Source of the DNA: Candidatus Planktophila dulcis
Lineage (GTDB): Bacteria > Actinomycetota > Actinomycetes > Nanopelagicales > Nanopelagicaceae
Length of the DNA: 64,000 bases
Direction of reading: 5' to 3'
Assembly (NCBI RefSeq): GCF_002288225.1
Contig: NZ_CP016777.1
Span: forward strand, 1-64,000
Shown: positions 44,390 through 53,531 of the stretch, piece by piece
How the letters are laid out: each line of letters begins with the position of its first letter
Position numbering within the stretch: the first letter of the stretch is position 1
Notes under the pieces: generated by a model
Seen by the model: the letters and a program-made list of their open reading frames with translations, nothing else
What the model was told of the DNA's origin: nothing
Databases searched by the model: none
Position numbers and translations under genes: made by a program

Positions 44390-45310
44390 ATGAGTCTTGC
44401 ACCAATCGCAATATTTGCGTTTAATCGACCCGATGCCCTGGCCAGACTTCTGGATTCATTAAAAAGGAATCCAGAGGCCGGTCAATCGAGAATTTACATT
44501 TTTATTGATGGTGCGAGAAGTCCAATTGAGCAAATGAGAGTCTTGAATGTTGAGAGAGTCGCACGTGATTTTCGAACAAGTGGTCATGTGGAAGTGATTA
44601 AGCGGACATCCAATTTAGGATTGGCGAAATCAATTATCTCTGGAATAGATAGAGTCTTCGAAGAGTTCGACTCATTGATAGTCCTCGAGGATGACCTAGT
44701 TGTTGCAGAAAACTTCCTGCGCTTCTGTAATGTTGGACTAGATCGTTATGCCGACGTTTTGAATGTAGCGAGCATTCAAGGATTTACCCATGAACTTGGG
44801 TATCGCAAACATGATGTTTACTTCATGATGGGAGCGGATTGTTGGGGTTGGGCAACTTGGAAGAATCGCTGGCAAGAATTTGAACCGGACGGAAGTAAGC
44901 TACTGAAAAATCTTAGAGGCTCAAAAAGAGAAGCTGAGTTTGATTTAAAGGGTTCCTATCCATATACAAAAATGCTTGAACGGCAAGCTTTGGGTCTCGT
45001 CGACTCCTGGGCTATTCGTTGGCATGCTTCGATGTTTTTACAGAACCGATTGTCGCTATATCCGTCACAGACTCTAGTCGAAAACTATGGACAAGATGGC
45101 TCAGGTACCCACATCGGTTCGGACGACTTCGTCCCACGAGAACTAACTTCTTTTCAACCAAAACTGGAAGACATTCCAGTAACGGAAAGTGCAGAGGTAC
45201 GTCGTAAAATTCGAAAAGCATTAAGAGAGAAATATGGAACATACTCATTTTTTTACCCAAAGAAGTACTCTAATTTTCTCAGACGAAAAATAAGCGATGC
45301 GGTTAGATAA
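44390..45310 (+). CDS. GT-A glycosyltransferase-like protein
   Basis: The 306-residue protein begins PIAIFAFNRPDALARLLDSL, then YIFIDGARSP and the acidic motif LIVLEDDLVVAENFL, followed by MMGADCWGWATWKNRW. These are features of GT2/GNT-I-like transferases found in O-antigen clusters. The EDD triad is the likely metal-nucleotide site. It overlaps the next gene by 14 bases, so the two are likely made together. Specificity cannot be predicted. Confidence 0.75.
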   Translation: MSLAPIAIFAFNRPDALARLLDSLKRNPEAGQSRIYIFIDGARSPIEQMRVLNVERVARDFRTSGHVEVIKRTSNLGLAKSIISGIDRVFEEFDSLIVLEDDLVVAENFLRFCNVGLDRYADVLNVASIQGFTHELGYRKHDVYFMMGADCWGWATWKNRWQEFEPDGSKLLKNLRGSKREAEFDLKGSYPYTKMLERQALGLVDSWAIRWHASMFLQNRLSLYPSQTLVENYGQDGSGTHIGSDDFVPRELTSFQPKLEDIPVTESAEVRRKIRKALREKYGTYSFFYPKKYSNFLRRKISDAVR

Positions 45311-46145
45311 TAGAATTCTGGTTTGCGGTTTGGCAAGAGATGTCGAGCATTCCATCTCATCTGAAATTCTGAGAATGTGCCGATCGTTAAAAGGGTTCCG
45401 CGAAGTTCACTTCTATGTCGTTGAGTCAGACTCGAAAGATAGAACTAGGGAAAAACTCGAAAAATTGAGAAATTCTACAGTCAACTTTAGATACATTTCA
45501 TTAGGGAATCTCGCCACGGCAATCCCAAATCGTATTGAAAGAATTCGATACTGTAGGAACAAGTACGTAGAGTATATTCGAGAAAATTCCGAGAAATTTG
45601 ATTATGTAGTGGTTGCAGATTTGGATGGAATAAATACTGGAATTTCTAGACAAGCTTTCGAATCCTCATTTACTTCTGTACTTGAGTGGGACATGTGTGC
45701 CGCAAATCAAACTGGTGGTTACTATGACATTTATGCACTTAGAGCCAAAGGGTGGTGTGAATCTGATTATTTGAGAGAATTAGAAGTCAAAAGTCAGGGT
45801 CTGAATAATCGACAACTTTTCCACTTTAGGACGGCCCTAATTTATGATCGAATGAAAAAAATTAATCGACAATCGCCTTGGATAGCAGTCGAATCGGCAT
45901 TCGGAGGGATAGCGGTGTATAAAAGTAAGCTATTCCTTGAAGCAGATTACAGTGCCCTAGATGAGAGTGCCCTAAGACAGTGCGAACATGTTGACTTTAA
46001 CCTTAAGCTAAAGAATATGGGCTATAAACTATTTATAAACCCGGCACTAATCAATTCCCATTGGAACACATATAACATCAATCGATTCACGGTAGTCAGG
46101 AGAATAAGAGGGCTGAGGCGAAAAATCTCCGAGAAACTTTCTTAA
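45297..46145 (+). CDS. Glycosyltransferase-like protein with GT-A features
   Basis: The 282-residue protein begins ILVCGLARDVEHSISSEIL and has FYVVESDSKDRTREKLEKL, then the acidic motif YVVVADLDGINTGIS. Late in the protein come AFGGIAVYKSKLFLEADY and CEHVDFNLKLKNMGYKLF. The pattern is close to GT-A transferases such as the Anp1/Mnn9-like group, but the family assignment is uncertain. The start overlaps the previous gene by 14 bases. rmlB follows after 63 bases. Confidence 0.55.
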   Translation: MRLDNRILVCGLARDVEHSISSEILRMCRSLKGFREVHFYVVESDSKDRTREKLEKLRNSTVNFRYISLGNLATAIPNRIERIRYCRNKYVEYIRENSEKFDYVVVADLDGINTGISRQAFESSFTSVLEWDMCAANQTGGYYDIYALRAKGWCESDYLRELEVKSQGLNNRQLFHFRTALIYDRMKKINRQSPWIAVESAFGGIAVYKSKLFLEADYSALDESALRQCEHVDFNLKLKNMGYKLFINPALINSHWNTYNINRFTVVRRIRGLRRKISEKLS

Positions 46146-46208
46146 ATGTAAAGTACGTGGACAATTAGCAATGTAGGATGAAACAGTGTTTATAGAGTTG
46201 AGCCTGCC

Positions 46209-47162
46209 ATGAGTAGATCTTCCGTACTGATTACTGGCGGAGCAGGTTTCATTGGTTCTGAATTTGTGCGACAGTGCGTTGAGTCGGAGACTTATTCAGA
46301 TATTTACGTCATCGATAGCTTAACGTATGCAGCAGATTTAAATAGAATTCAGGACGCCCTAGATGGTTCAAAAATTGAATTCATTCAATGTGATATTTCT
46401 GATATTGAGAAATACCAGAATGTGTTAAAGAGTGTGAATCACATCGCACATTTTGCAGCAGAATCTCATGTGGATAGAAGCAATGAAAATGGAATGCCAT
46501 TTCTACAATCTAATGTTATCGGGACGTATGCTCTCCTCGAGGCGGCAAGATTTCATTCACAGATCAGGACTCTGTTAGTTTCAACCGACGAAGTTTATGG
46601 ATCTATTGACGAGGGCCTATTTTCGGAGATTAGTCCTTTGAATCCCTCTTCTGCCTACTCCGCAAGCAAGGCATCATCGGACTTCTTTGGCCTTGCTATG
46701 AATCACACTTTCAATCAGGACATTGTTATTACTAGAGGCTGTAACACATACGGTCCTTTTCAGCATGCTGAAAAATTGATTCCACTTTGTATTTCCAAAC
46801 TCTTACAAGGGACCAATGCACCTCTTTATGGTGACGGTAACAATATTCGCGAATGGATTCATGTTTCGGATCATGCGCGTGCCATACAAAGTGTAATTCT
46901 CAATGGAACAGCTGGGGAAATCTATAACATTGGTTCAGGCTTTAGGTTGTCGAACAGAGAGGTACTTTCACATATTTTGACTGAGCTGAAATTGGATTGG
47001 GGTAGAGTTGATTTTGTGGCCGATCGACCTGGTCACGATAAACGTTATGCGCTCGATTTTTCGAAAATTAAAAAGGAAACTCAGTGGGAAGCCCAGATAG
47101 ATTTCCTGAATGGAATAAAGACCACAGTCGATTGGTATCGTCGAAATCACGTGAACCCATGA
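46209..47162 (+). CDS. rmlB: dTDP-glucose 4,6-dehydratase
   Basis: The enzyme converts dTDP-glucose to dTDP-4-keto-6-deoxyglucose. The 317-residue protein has NAD motif ITGGAGFIGSEFVRQ, the RmlB segment FAAESHVDRS, the catalytic STDEVYGS with Asp-Glu, and YSASKASSD with Tyr-x-x-x-Lys. NTYGPFQHAEKLIPL is also RmlB-typical. It overlaps rmlA by four bases (ATGA). The tandem rmlB-rmlA, without rmlC or rmlD but with fdtA- and fdtB-like genes, points to an amino-deoxy sugar rather than rhamnose. Confidence 0.93.
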   Translation: MSRSSVLITGGAGFIGSEFVRQCVESETYSDIYVIDSLTYAADLNRIQDALDGSKIEFIQCDISDIEKYQNVLKSVNHIAHFAAESHVDRSNENGMPFLQSNVIGTYALLEAARFHSQIRTLLVSTDEVYGSIDEGLFSEISPLNPSSAYSASKASSDFFGLAMNHTFNQDIVITRGCNTYGPFQHAEKLIPLCISKLLQGTNAPLYGDGNNIREWIHVSDHARAIQSVILNGTAGEIYNIGSGFRLSNREVLSHILTELKLDWGRVDFVADRPGHDKRYALDFSKIKKETQWEAQIDFLNGIKTTVDWYRRNHVNP

Positions 47163-48019
47163 AAGCAATACTTCTAGCAGGTGGAACTGGAACCAGAATC
47201 TGGCCATTAAGCGCCGCGGTAAACAAACACCTTCTCCCGGTCTACGACAAGCCAATGATTTACTACCCATTGACCACTCTTATGTTGGCTGGAGCAAGCG
47301 AAATTCTCGTTATAACTGCGCGTGAAGCAAAGGAAGCAATAGAAAAACTTCTTGGAAACGGAAGTAAATGGGGGCTATCTATCACGTATGCAATCCAGGA
47401 AAGGCCGGGAGGAATTCCTGAGGCGTTCATACTAGCTCCAGAGTATTTTAGAGATAACTCGGTGATTCTTATGCTCGGTGATAATTTGCTATATGGCATG
47501 GGGCTTGGAGAATCACTAAATCAGAACTCGAAACTTGTAGGTGGAAAAATCTTCGCATACAAGGTATCAAATCCCGAGGAGTATGGGGTAGTGGTTCTGG
47601 GGCCTAACGGACAGCCTACACGCATCGTTGAAAAACCAGATTCGCCAATTTCCAATCTGGCTATTCCTGGGCTTTACTTTTTTGATTCAAGTGTTTACGA
47701 CCGTGTTCAAAGCATTCAACCAAGCAGGCGCGGGGAACTCGAAATTGTAGACATCTTGAATTCCTATTTGGAAGATCAATTACTTCAAGTGCAAGTTCTT
47801 GAGAGAGGCACCGCTTGGCTAGATACTGGCAACCCAAAATCACTCCTAGCCGCGGGGGAGTTTGTTAAAGTAATCGAGGACAGACAAGGTTTAAAAATTG
47901 GCTGCCCAGAAGAAGTAGCCCTAAGAACCGGGTTCATTTCGATTGACACTTTAGAAAAGAATTTGAGAGAAATTCCAGATGGAGAATATAAGAATTACCT
48001 TAAACAACTTCTGTTATAG
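47159..48019 (+). CDS. rmlA: Glucose-1-phosphate thymidylyltransferase
   Basis: The enzyme makes dTDP-glucose from dTTP and glucose-1-phosphate. The start is the ATG at 47159, inside the rmlB stop, giving 286 residues; an upstream in-frame extension is not used. Motifs are LLAGGTGTRIWPLSAAVNKH, LPVYDKPMIYYPLTTLMLAG, QERPGGIPEAF, GDNLLYG and TAWLDTGNPKSLLAAGEFV. Most relatives have Gln-Leu-Leu-Pro where this one has His-Leu-Leu-Pro. Its end overlaps the convergent fdtA-like gene by six bases. Confidence 0.95.
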   Translation: MKAILLAGGTGTRIWPLSAAVNKHLLPVYDKPMIYYPLTTLMLAGASEILVITAREAKEAIEKLLGNGSKWGLSITYAIQERPGGIPEAFILAPEYFRDNSVILMLGDNLLYGMGLGESLNQNSKLVGGKIFAYKVSNPEEYGVVVLGPNGQPTRIVEKPDSPISNLAIPGLYFFDSSVYDRVQSIQPSRRGELEIVDILNSYLEDQLLQVQVLERGTAWLDTGNPKSLLAAGEFVKVIEDRQGLKIGCPEEVALRTGFISIDTLEKNLREIPDGEYKNYLKQLLL

Positions 48020-48436
48020 AGGTGGTTCAGCAATTAGATAATCTTCTTGATCATATGGATGACTTGCTAGCACGCCCATTATCGAATTATTTGAATTGAA
48101 TCTAATTTCACACCAATTGTATGGTGGGACAATAAGGAGTTGGTCTGGCTTCAAAACGTGGGTCTCGACTCCACTGAGGTTTTTGATTACAATCTCTTGA
48201 CTTCCTAAACAAGAGAAAAAAGCCTGCCAGCACTCCTTGTGTGCATGTCTCCCACGAAATAAATCTGGACCAGTTACAGAAATTGCAAAGTATCTGTTTA
48301 CTTGAAATGGAATCTCTGTAAACTCTATAGCCTTAAGTTTACCTCTTGCATCTTCTCTTACTAGAAAATTCAACAAGAATGGAGACTCCGCATCCTGATA
48401 CTCCAATTCAGCCACCATTCCGCCTAAAGAAGTCAT
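48014..48436 (-). CDS. dTDP-4-keto-6-deoxyglucose 3,4-ketoisomerase (FdtA/QdtA-like)
   Basis: This cupin-type sugar 3,4-ketoisomerase (WxcM-like) has 140 residues from the ATG at 48436, which has GAGGG five bases upstream; an ATG at 48418 is the alternative. The motif DLFRGRHAHKECWQAFF has the His-x-His pair of the active site, and VLKPDQLLIVPPYNWCEIRF is typical of the family. FdtA gives the galacto (Fuc3N) and QdtA the gluco (Qui3N) isomer; sequence by eye cannot tell which. It overlaps the aminotransferase gene at its start. Confidence 0.87.
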   Translation of the reverse strand: MTSLGGMVAELEYQDAESPFLLNFLVREDARGKLKAIEFTEIPFQVNRYFAISVTGPDLFRGRHAHKECWQAFFSCLGSQEIVIKNLSGVETHVLKPDQLLIVPPYNWCEIRFNSNNSIMGVLASHPYDQEDYLIAEPPL

Positions 48437-49520
48437 TGAGACCCTCTTCCACATGGCTGATCTCAGCTTCGGACAACTCCGGGAATAATGGTACAGACAC
48501 AACTTGATCACAATGAATCGAAGTGCGAGGCAATCTAACCTGTTTACTCGACTTGAGTCCTGGCTGATCATAATCCGGGAACGGATAATGAATAGCTACC
48601 CCGATATTACGCACCCCCATGTGCTTTATGAACTCTTCTCTTCTGGCAACCTTTAGAACAGCTAAATGCGGGACAAAATCATCTGCCTTATGTCCAAGAA
48701 TTTGGACTCCGAAATCCTCACAGAGAAGTGAATATCGATTCCAGATGCGTTTACGAATTTCATTTCTAGATTTCAAAGTTGCCAGCTGGTCAAGTAGCAC
48801 TAAAGATTGAATTTCATCATTTCTATGATTTCCGCCACCGGCCACAGTGGAGGAATATCTTTCTGTCCAGCCATATTCACGAAGCTGCCGAACACGATAG
48901 CTTAGAATTTGAGAATTAGTGCCAACAGCACCTGAATCTCCAATGCCACCCAAATTTTTTGTAGGATAGAAACTGAATGCTGCAATATCTCCCAGTGAAC
49001 CAACGTGCATGGAACTAAATGTAGATCCGACGGCCTGTGCACAATCTTCAATTACTTTGAGGTGATTTCGGGAAGCAATTTCAATCAAGGTATTCATATC
49101 GCACACTTGGCCGTATAGGTGGGTAACAATTATTGCTGATGCACCTTCGAGACTTTGCTCCAAATTGATTAAGTCTATTAATCCAAAATCATCAACGTCA
49201 ACGTACCTCACTTGAAACCCTGCATTTCTTGCAGCAATGGCCGCGTAACCTCCAGCGTTTGCCGTCGTAAGAATTATCGAATTTACGGGAAGTTCAAGGG
49301 CCTTGATAGAGAGTTCCAGCGCAGAAGTTCCAGAAGCAACCGTGGTACAGAAATTTACCCCTACAAATTTAGCAAATTCAGTCTCGAAGCCTTCTGTATA
49401 TTTGGAGTTAAAGTACGGTCCATTAACGATTAATTCGTTAACTGAACTCAACAATTTACTTCCATGCGCAAATCTTCGTGAAAGATCATTGATTGGAACG
49501 CTTGATGAAGAAATTGCCAT
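48408..49520 (-). CDS. dTDP-3-keto-6-deoxyhexose 3-aminotransferase (FdtB/QdtB-like)
   Basis: This PLP-dependent DegT/DnrJ/EryC1 aminotransferase has 370 residues. It has the family start VPINDLSRRFA, the loop TVASGTSALELSIKAL, the PLP-lysine motif SFYPTKNLGGIGDSGAVG (Lys188) and HYPFPDYDQPGLK near the C-terminus. The last of these is common in 3-aminotransferases that act with FdtA/QdtA. It directly precedes the ketoisomerase gene and overlaps it, and rmlA and rmlB are adjacent. The likely product is dTDP-Fuc3N or dTDP-Qui3N. Confidence 0.87.
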   Translation of the reverse strand: MAISSSSVPINDLSRRFAHGSKLLSSVNELIVNGPYFNSKYTEGFETEFAKFVGVNFCTTVASGTSALELSIKALELPVNSIILTTANAGGYAAIAARNAGFQVRYVDVDDFGLIDLINLEQSLEGASAIIVTHLYGQVCDMNTLIEIASRNHLKVIEDCAQAVGSTFSSMHVGSLGDIAAFSFYPTKNLGGIGDSGAVGTNSQILSYRVRQLREYGWTERYSSTVAGGGNHRNDEIQSLVLLDQLATLKSRNEIRKRIWNRYSLLCEDFGVQILGHKADDFVPHLAVLKVARREEFIKHMGVRNIGVAIHYPFPDYDQPGLKSSKQVRLPRTSIHCDQVVSVPLFPELSEAEISHVEEGLNDFFRRNGG

Positions 49521-49534
49521 GTTGGAATATTACT

Positions 49535-50407
49535 TCAATAATAGTGAATATGAGGCGGCTTATCGAGAATTTTCTCAAGCTGTGATTCCATTTGCCAGGG
49601 TAGCAATGAAACCAGATTCTCCCCTGAGTTCATTCGGAAAACTGTAACCCACTCAGAGATTTTGCTAGGCGTACCTACGAAGCATAAAACACGTACGAGA
49701 AAATAGATAGTTTCTTGAGGAGTTAAGTCTGTTGGGATGAATTTTCCAGCTGGGAAATGTTCACCTAATTTCGACACTGCAATTTCCACGGAATCAGAAC
49801 AAACAAATACTGGTGCATTTTTGTCTGAAATCAAATCTTTGGCTAATTCAAGCCCACGTGCCAGGACTTCCACCTCTAAGGGCTTTTTACTTTCTAAGTG
49901 GAGCAAATCTCCCAACCTAAAATGTATGGCCATTTCAGAAAGACCCGAATCCCTTGGGTGAGTAGCAATTCCCTTGAATAATTCAGCACTTATCATTGAA
50001 CTCACATCTTCTGATATTGTTCGATTAGAATAATGGCCGCGGAGCGAAACTACCCAAGGTTTTAATTTTGTAAACTCCTTGTTTGTATTAGCTACAGCGA
50101 CTAACCCAAATAATCTGCACGGAATTCTCAAAATTCCAAAGCAGAGTCGGCTCAAGTAAATTCGACACCTGGCTGGAAATGATTCTTTTGAGTTGTTTAT
50201 GTAGTCCTGAACATAAACTTTTCTTATTCCCGCCGTATAGGAATCAATCTCTGGCTCCCTTTGAGTCACACCGCCGTTGTGAAATACGAGCACAATTTCT
50301 CTTCGAGGGTACCTCCGCTGGAGAGAGATCAGAAGTGCCCATGCGTAGAGTTGAGAGCCTAATCCTCCCCAAATATGCACACGAATTGCGGGGTAAGATA
50401 ATCGCAT
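49535..50407 (-). CDS. GT11-like (fucosyltransferase-type) glycosyltransferase
   Basis: From the ATG at 50407 the protein has 290 residues; an upstream TTG at 50449 is not used. The N-terminal WGGLGSQLYAWALL resembles the GG-L-GNQ motif of alpha-1,2-fucosyltransferases. AIHFRLGDLL (His162, Arg164) resembles the GDP-sugar-binding HxRRxD motif, with Leu instead of the second Arg. Donor could be GDP-fucose or another sugar; no GDP-fucose genes lie in the window. It lies 14 bases upstream of the fdtB-like gene on the same strand. Confidence 0.65.
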   Translation of the reverse strand: MRLSYPAIRVHIWGGLGSQLYAWALLISLQRRYPRREIVLVFHNGGVTQREPEIDSYTAGIRKVYVQDYINNSKESFPARCRIYLSRLCFGILRIPCRLFGLVAVANTNKEFTKLKPWVVSLRGHYSNRTISEDVSSMISAELFKGIATHPRDSGLSEMAIHFRLGDLLHLESKKPLEVEVLARGLELAKDLISDKNAPVFVCSDSVEIAVSKLGEHFPAGKFIPTDLTPQETIYFLVRVLCFVGTPSKISEWVTVFRMNSGENLVSLLPWQMESQLEKILDKPPHIHYY

Positions 50408-50449
50408 AATGGGAGATATTATCCCAATTTGGGAGAACTGAGGACGCAA

Positions 50450-51484
50450 TTGTTGGCTATATATGTGTCAACGCTAGATCCAAACTACTCCCGTTCAGGA
50501 GCGATTTTTGCCTCTGATCCTGGGGCGAAAGTTTTTATCAAGTTCCCTTCAGAAAGATTGAAGCAAGTACGAAAAATTCTCGAACTTAAAAGAAAACACA
50601 ATCCAAATGATGCTTGTATTGTACTTATGTCCCCCAACCACATTCTGGTCCCATTCTTTCGAGTACTAAGTCGCTTTCAGGTTATCCTCGACGCGGGATG
50701 GCCACTGTCTGACTCAACCCAAAATATCACCAAGCGTGGTCTAAAACCGAAGCAAATCCTCAATAGACTAATTGACAAGGTCAGCTTTACGTTAGCAAAT
50801 CAAGTGGTACTGGAATCCAAAAACCAGATTGCCTCTGTTGAGGAAAGATTTGAAATTTCAGGAGCTAAGCTTTTTTGGATTTTTACTGGTTTCAATGAGC
50901 TTGAATTTAGCAAAGCGAAAGAAAACCCCGAGATACCGGCAGAATGCAGGTATGAATATGACAAGGGTAAACAATTTGTTTTCTTTCGCGGAAAAAGCAA
51001 TTCTGAATCAGGTTTGGATTTAGTTCTCTCGGCTGCGAGATTACTAAAAAATGACGTCAACTTCGTGTTAGCAACAAATACCACAATTGTGCCGGGCTCC
51101 CCGAATGTTATTGTAATAAACAGATTTGTTTCAATAGAGGAATTAGTTTGGTTGTATACACATAGCACTCTTGTTTTGGGGCAAATATCAAACATGGAAA
51201 GGCTTAATAGAACACTTCCTCACAAGCTTTTCGAAGCGGCGTACTTTTCCAAATGCTATGTTTCCCCCCCAAGTCCAGCGCTATTCGAGCTTCTTAATGA
51301 GGATTCCTTCATTTCGGTGTCGACAATCACCCCTGTAGGGCTCTCTGAAAGCATCAAAAAAGGATTATTAGACGAAGAATTGAGATCTCAGTGCGAAAAG
51401 AATATCAATCAAAATTACCTCGAAAATGCCTCGCAACTATTTTTAGGAGCACGAATGCGAGAAATAATCGAAACTAAGAAGTAA
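50450..51484 (+). CDS. Glycosyltransferase of the GT-B (GT4-like) type
   Basis: The protein has 344 residues from a TTG at 50450, supported by GAGGA six bases upstream; an upstream TTG at 50429 is possible. The N-terminus is short. The C-terminal half contains FVFFRGKSNSESGLDLVLSA and LPHKLFEAAYFSKCYVSPPS, where a GT4-like phosphate-sugar binding site is expected. Similarity is weak, so the family call is tentative. The gene is divergent from the GT11-like gene. Its last 11 bases overlap the convergent GT4 gene. Confidence 0.6.
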   Translation: MLAIYVSTLDPNYSRSGAIFASDPGAKVFIKFPSERLKQVRKILELKRKHNPNDACIVLMSPNHILVPFFRVLSRFQVILDAGWPLSDSTQNITKRGLKPKQILNRLIDKVSFTLANQVVLESKNQIASVEERFEISGAKLFWIFTGFNELEFSKAKENPEIPAECRYEYDKGKQFVFFRGKSNSESGLDLVLSAARLLKNDVNFVLATNTTIVPGSPNVIVINRFVSIEELVWLYTHSTLVLGQISNMERLNRTLPHKLFEAAYFSKCYVSPPSPALFELLNEDSFISVSTITPVGLSESIKKGLLDEELRSQCEKNINQNYLENASQLFLGARMREIIETKK

Positions 51485-52562
51485 TGTCGTTATAAATTTT
51501 TAAAATTTTGAGCGACATTTCACGGGGATTAAAAAGGGAAATTCGAAGTGCCTGCTGGGCTAACACTTTTTCTCGATATTCCCTATCCGAGAGGGCCAAA
51601 ATTTTCTTTGCAAAATCTTCAGCAATCGAAGTTTGTGCTAAACCCAAATGATTTGTCCCCAAAACCTCAGGGATAGCTGAATTATTTGAAGCTACTATGG
51701 GGCATTTAGCAACAATAGCCTCAATCAAAACAAGTCCGAAACCCTCATAAAGACTTGTAAGAACAAAAACATTCATAATTGCGAGGTACTCGTTGATTTC
51801 TGAAGTTCGGCCTACCCAGATTATGCGATTTGAAACACCAAGATTAAACGCTTTATTTGCAAGAAACTCTTTGTCTGGACCTCCACCAACTATGACTAAT
51901 CTTGCATGAGGTAAATCTTTACAAATATAGGCAAATGCCTGCAAAAGAGTTGAAAGATCCTTTTGAGGAGATAACCTTGCAATCGTTCCGACGACAAAGT
52001 CGGATTTTGAAAGTTTCATGTCTTCCCTCAATTGTTCAACTCTTAAAAAATCAGTAGGTGCGCAATCAGGAATGCCATAAAGCACCACGTCTAGCTTAAA
52101 ATGTCGTGAAATTTCACCGGAGCTAACAAGATAATTTTGTACAGCGTCAGAGATTGCTATGCCCTGTATCGCTCGAAAAGATACAAATCGAGAGAGAGTT
52201 TTAGATAGAAGTCTTGGAGCTCCTGGGAAAAATGGCTCTGTGTTATGACGAGAAAACACGAAATAGCGTGGTCCCGATAGTGCGACTAAGAGCTCAGCCC
52301 GAGGCAAGTGGGCATGGACCAATGACTTCTTGTATACCGAATTCCGAAGTGCTACAACCTGCGCGAATATGGACCTGTTCATGATTTGTAAATCAACTCG
52401 AGCGCCGGCAGTCAAAAACTCTTCCAACAATTCAGGATTTCCCTTTAAAGGAATCACCGTCACAGTCAAACCTAACGAAACTTGTTCACGGACTAGAATC
52501 AATAATTGGTTTTCAGCCCCCCCACGTTCAATCGTGGTTATTACATGAACAACCTCATTCAC
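51474..52562 (-). CDS. GT4 family glycosyltransferase
   Basis: The 362-residue protein has a clear GT4 layout: [19 protein letters not shown] at the start (acceptor-side GGAE), then [33 protein letters not shown] and the motif [19 protein letters not shown] with the donor-binding E-x7-E glutamates. The start codon is GTG, overlapping the stop of the UXS gene by four bases (GTGA), so translation is coupled. It is one of several GT4 enzymes in the island; the linkage made is unknown. Confidence 0.9.
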   Translation of the reverse strand: MNEVVHVITTIERGGAENQLLILVREQVSLGLTVTVIPLKGNPELLEEFLTAGARVDLQIMNRSIFAQVVALRNSVYKKSLVHAHLPRAELLVALSGPRYFVFSRHNTEPFFPGAPRLLSKTLSRFVSFRAIQGIAISDAVQNYLVSSGEISRHFKLDVVLYGIPDCAPTDFLRVEQLREDMKLSKSDFVVGTIARLSPQKDLSTLLQAFAYICKDLPHARLVIVGGGPDKEFLANKAFNLGVSNRIIWVGRTSEINEYLAIMNVFVLTSLYEGFGLVLIEAIVAKCPIVASNNSAIPEVLGTNHLGLAQTSIAEDFAKKILALSDREYREKVLAQQALRISLFNPREMSLKILKIYNDITS

Positions 52563-53494
52563 TGCTTCAGCTCGCCTGAAAAGTATTCGATTGTTCTTCC
52601 TAGGCCTTCGTCGAGCTCAACTTCTGGTCGCCAATTTAGAAGGGAGATGGCCTTGCTTATGTCGGGGCGTCGCTGCCTTGGGTCGTCTTCAGGCAGAGGC
52701 AAGAAATCAATTTTACTATTTGATTTAGTCATCTGAATAACCTTGTTGGCCAACTCGAGCATTGTAAACTCATTAGGATTCCCAAGATTTATCGGTGTGT
52801 CTGGAGAATACGGAAGATTCATCATTTTCAAAATACCTCGCACTAAATCATCAACAAAACAAAATGATCTTGTTTGCGACCCGTCACCATAGATTGTTAT
52901 GTCCTGATCCGTGAGTGCTTGGACTATAAAATTGCTGACAACTCGGCCATCAGCTATGGCCATGTTGGGGCCGTAAGTGTTAAAAATTCGAATTACACGG
53001 GTATCGATACCGTATTGACGTTTATAGTCGAAACAAAGGGTCTCAGATGCTCGTTTACCTTCGTCGTAGCATGATCTGATTCCGATTGGATTTACATTCC
53101 CCCAATACTCCTCAGGCTGTGGAGAAATATCGGGATCGCCATAAACCTCGCTTGTTGATGCTTGGAGAAGAGGGATATCACGAGCCTTTGAGAGATGAAG
53201 TAAATTTATCATCCCCAAAAAATTGGTTTCTATTGTTCTGACTGGGTCTGATTGGTAGTGAATCGGTGAGGCAGGGCAAGCAAAATTGAGGATTTGATCA
53301 ACTTCTACAGTGATTGGGTCTCTAACATCGTGCTCCATAAATTCAAATTTGTCATTTTCAACAAATGGACCCATATTCTTGATTCTGCCCGTGGACAGAT
53401 TATCAATCGCTACCACAGAGTGGCCCTCCGAAAGGAGTCGGGCGGTTAAGTGGGAACCTAAAAATCCTGCTGCCCCGGTGAGCAATATCCTCAT
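52559..53494 (-). CDS. UDP-glucuronate decarboxylase (UDP-xylose synthase)
   Basis: The enzyme makes UDP-xylose from UDP-glucuronate. The ATG at 53494 (311 residues) places the NAD motif [16 protein letters not shown] at the very start; a longer frame from 53623 would overlap the upstream gene. The UXS signature [20 protein letters not shown] is clear, with catalytic [10 protein letters not shown] and [28 protein letters not shown] is also UXS-like. No UDP-glucose dehydrogenase lies in the window, so UDP-glucuronate comes from elsewhere. Confidence 0.9.
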   Translation of the reverse strand: MRILLTGAAGFLGSHLTARLLSEGHSVVAIDNLSTGRIKNMGPFVENDKFEFMEHDVRDPITVEVDQILNFACPASPIHYQSDPVRTIETNFLGMINLLHLSKARDIPLLQASTSEVYGDPDISPQPEEYWGNVNPIGIRSCYDEGKRASETLCFDYKRQYGIDTRVIRIFNTYGPNMAIADGRVVSNFIVQALTDQDITIYGDGSQTRSFCFVDDLVRGILKMMNLPYSPDTPINLGNPNEFTMLELANKVIQMTKSNSKIDFLPLPEDDPRQRRPDISKAISLLNWRPEVELDEGLGRTIEYFSGELKQ

Positions 53495-53531
53495 CTGCTT
53501 ATCATAACGGATTGGTTCGTCAATTTTGGGG

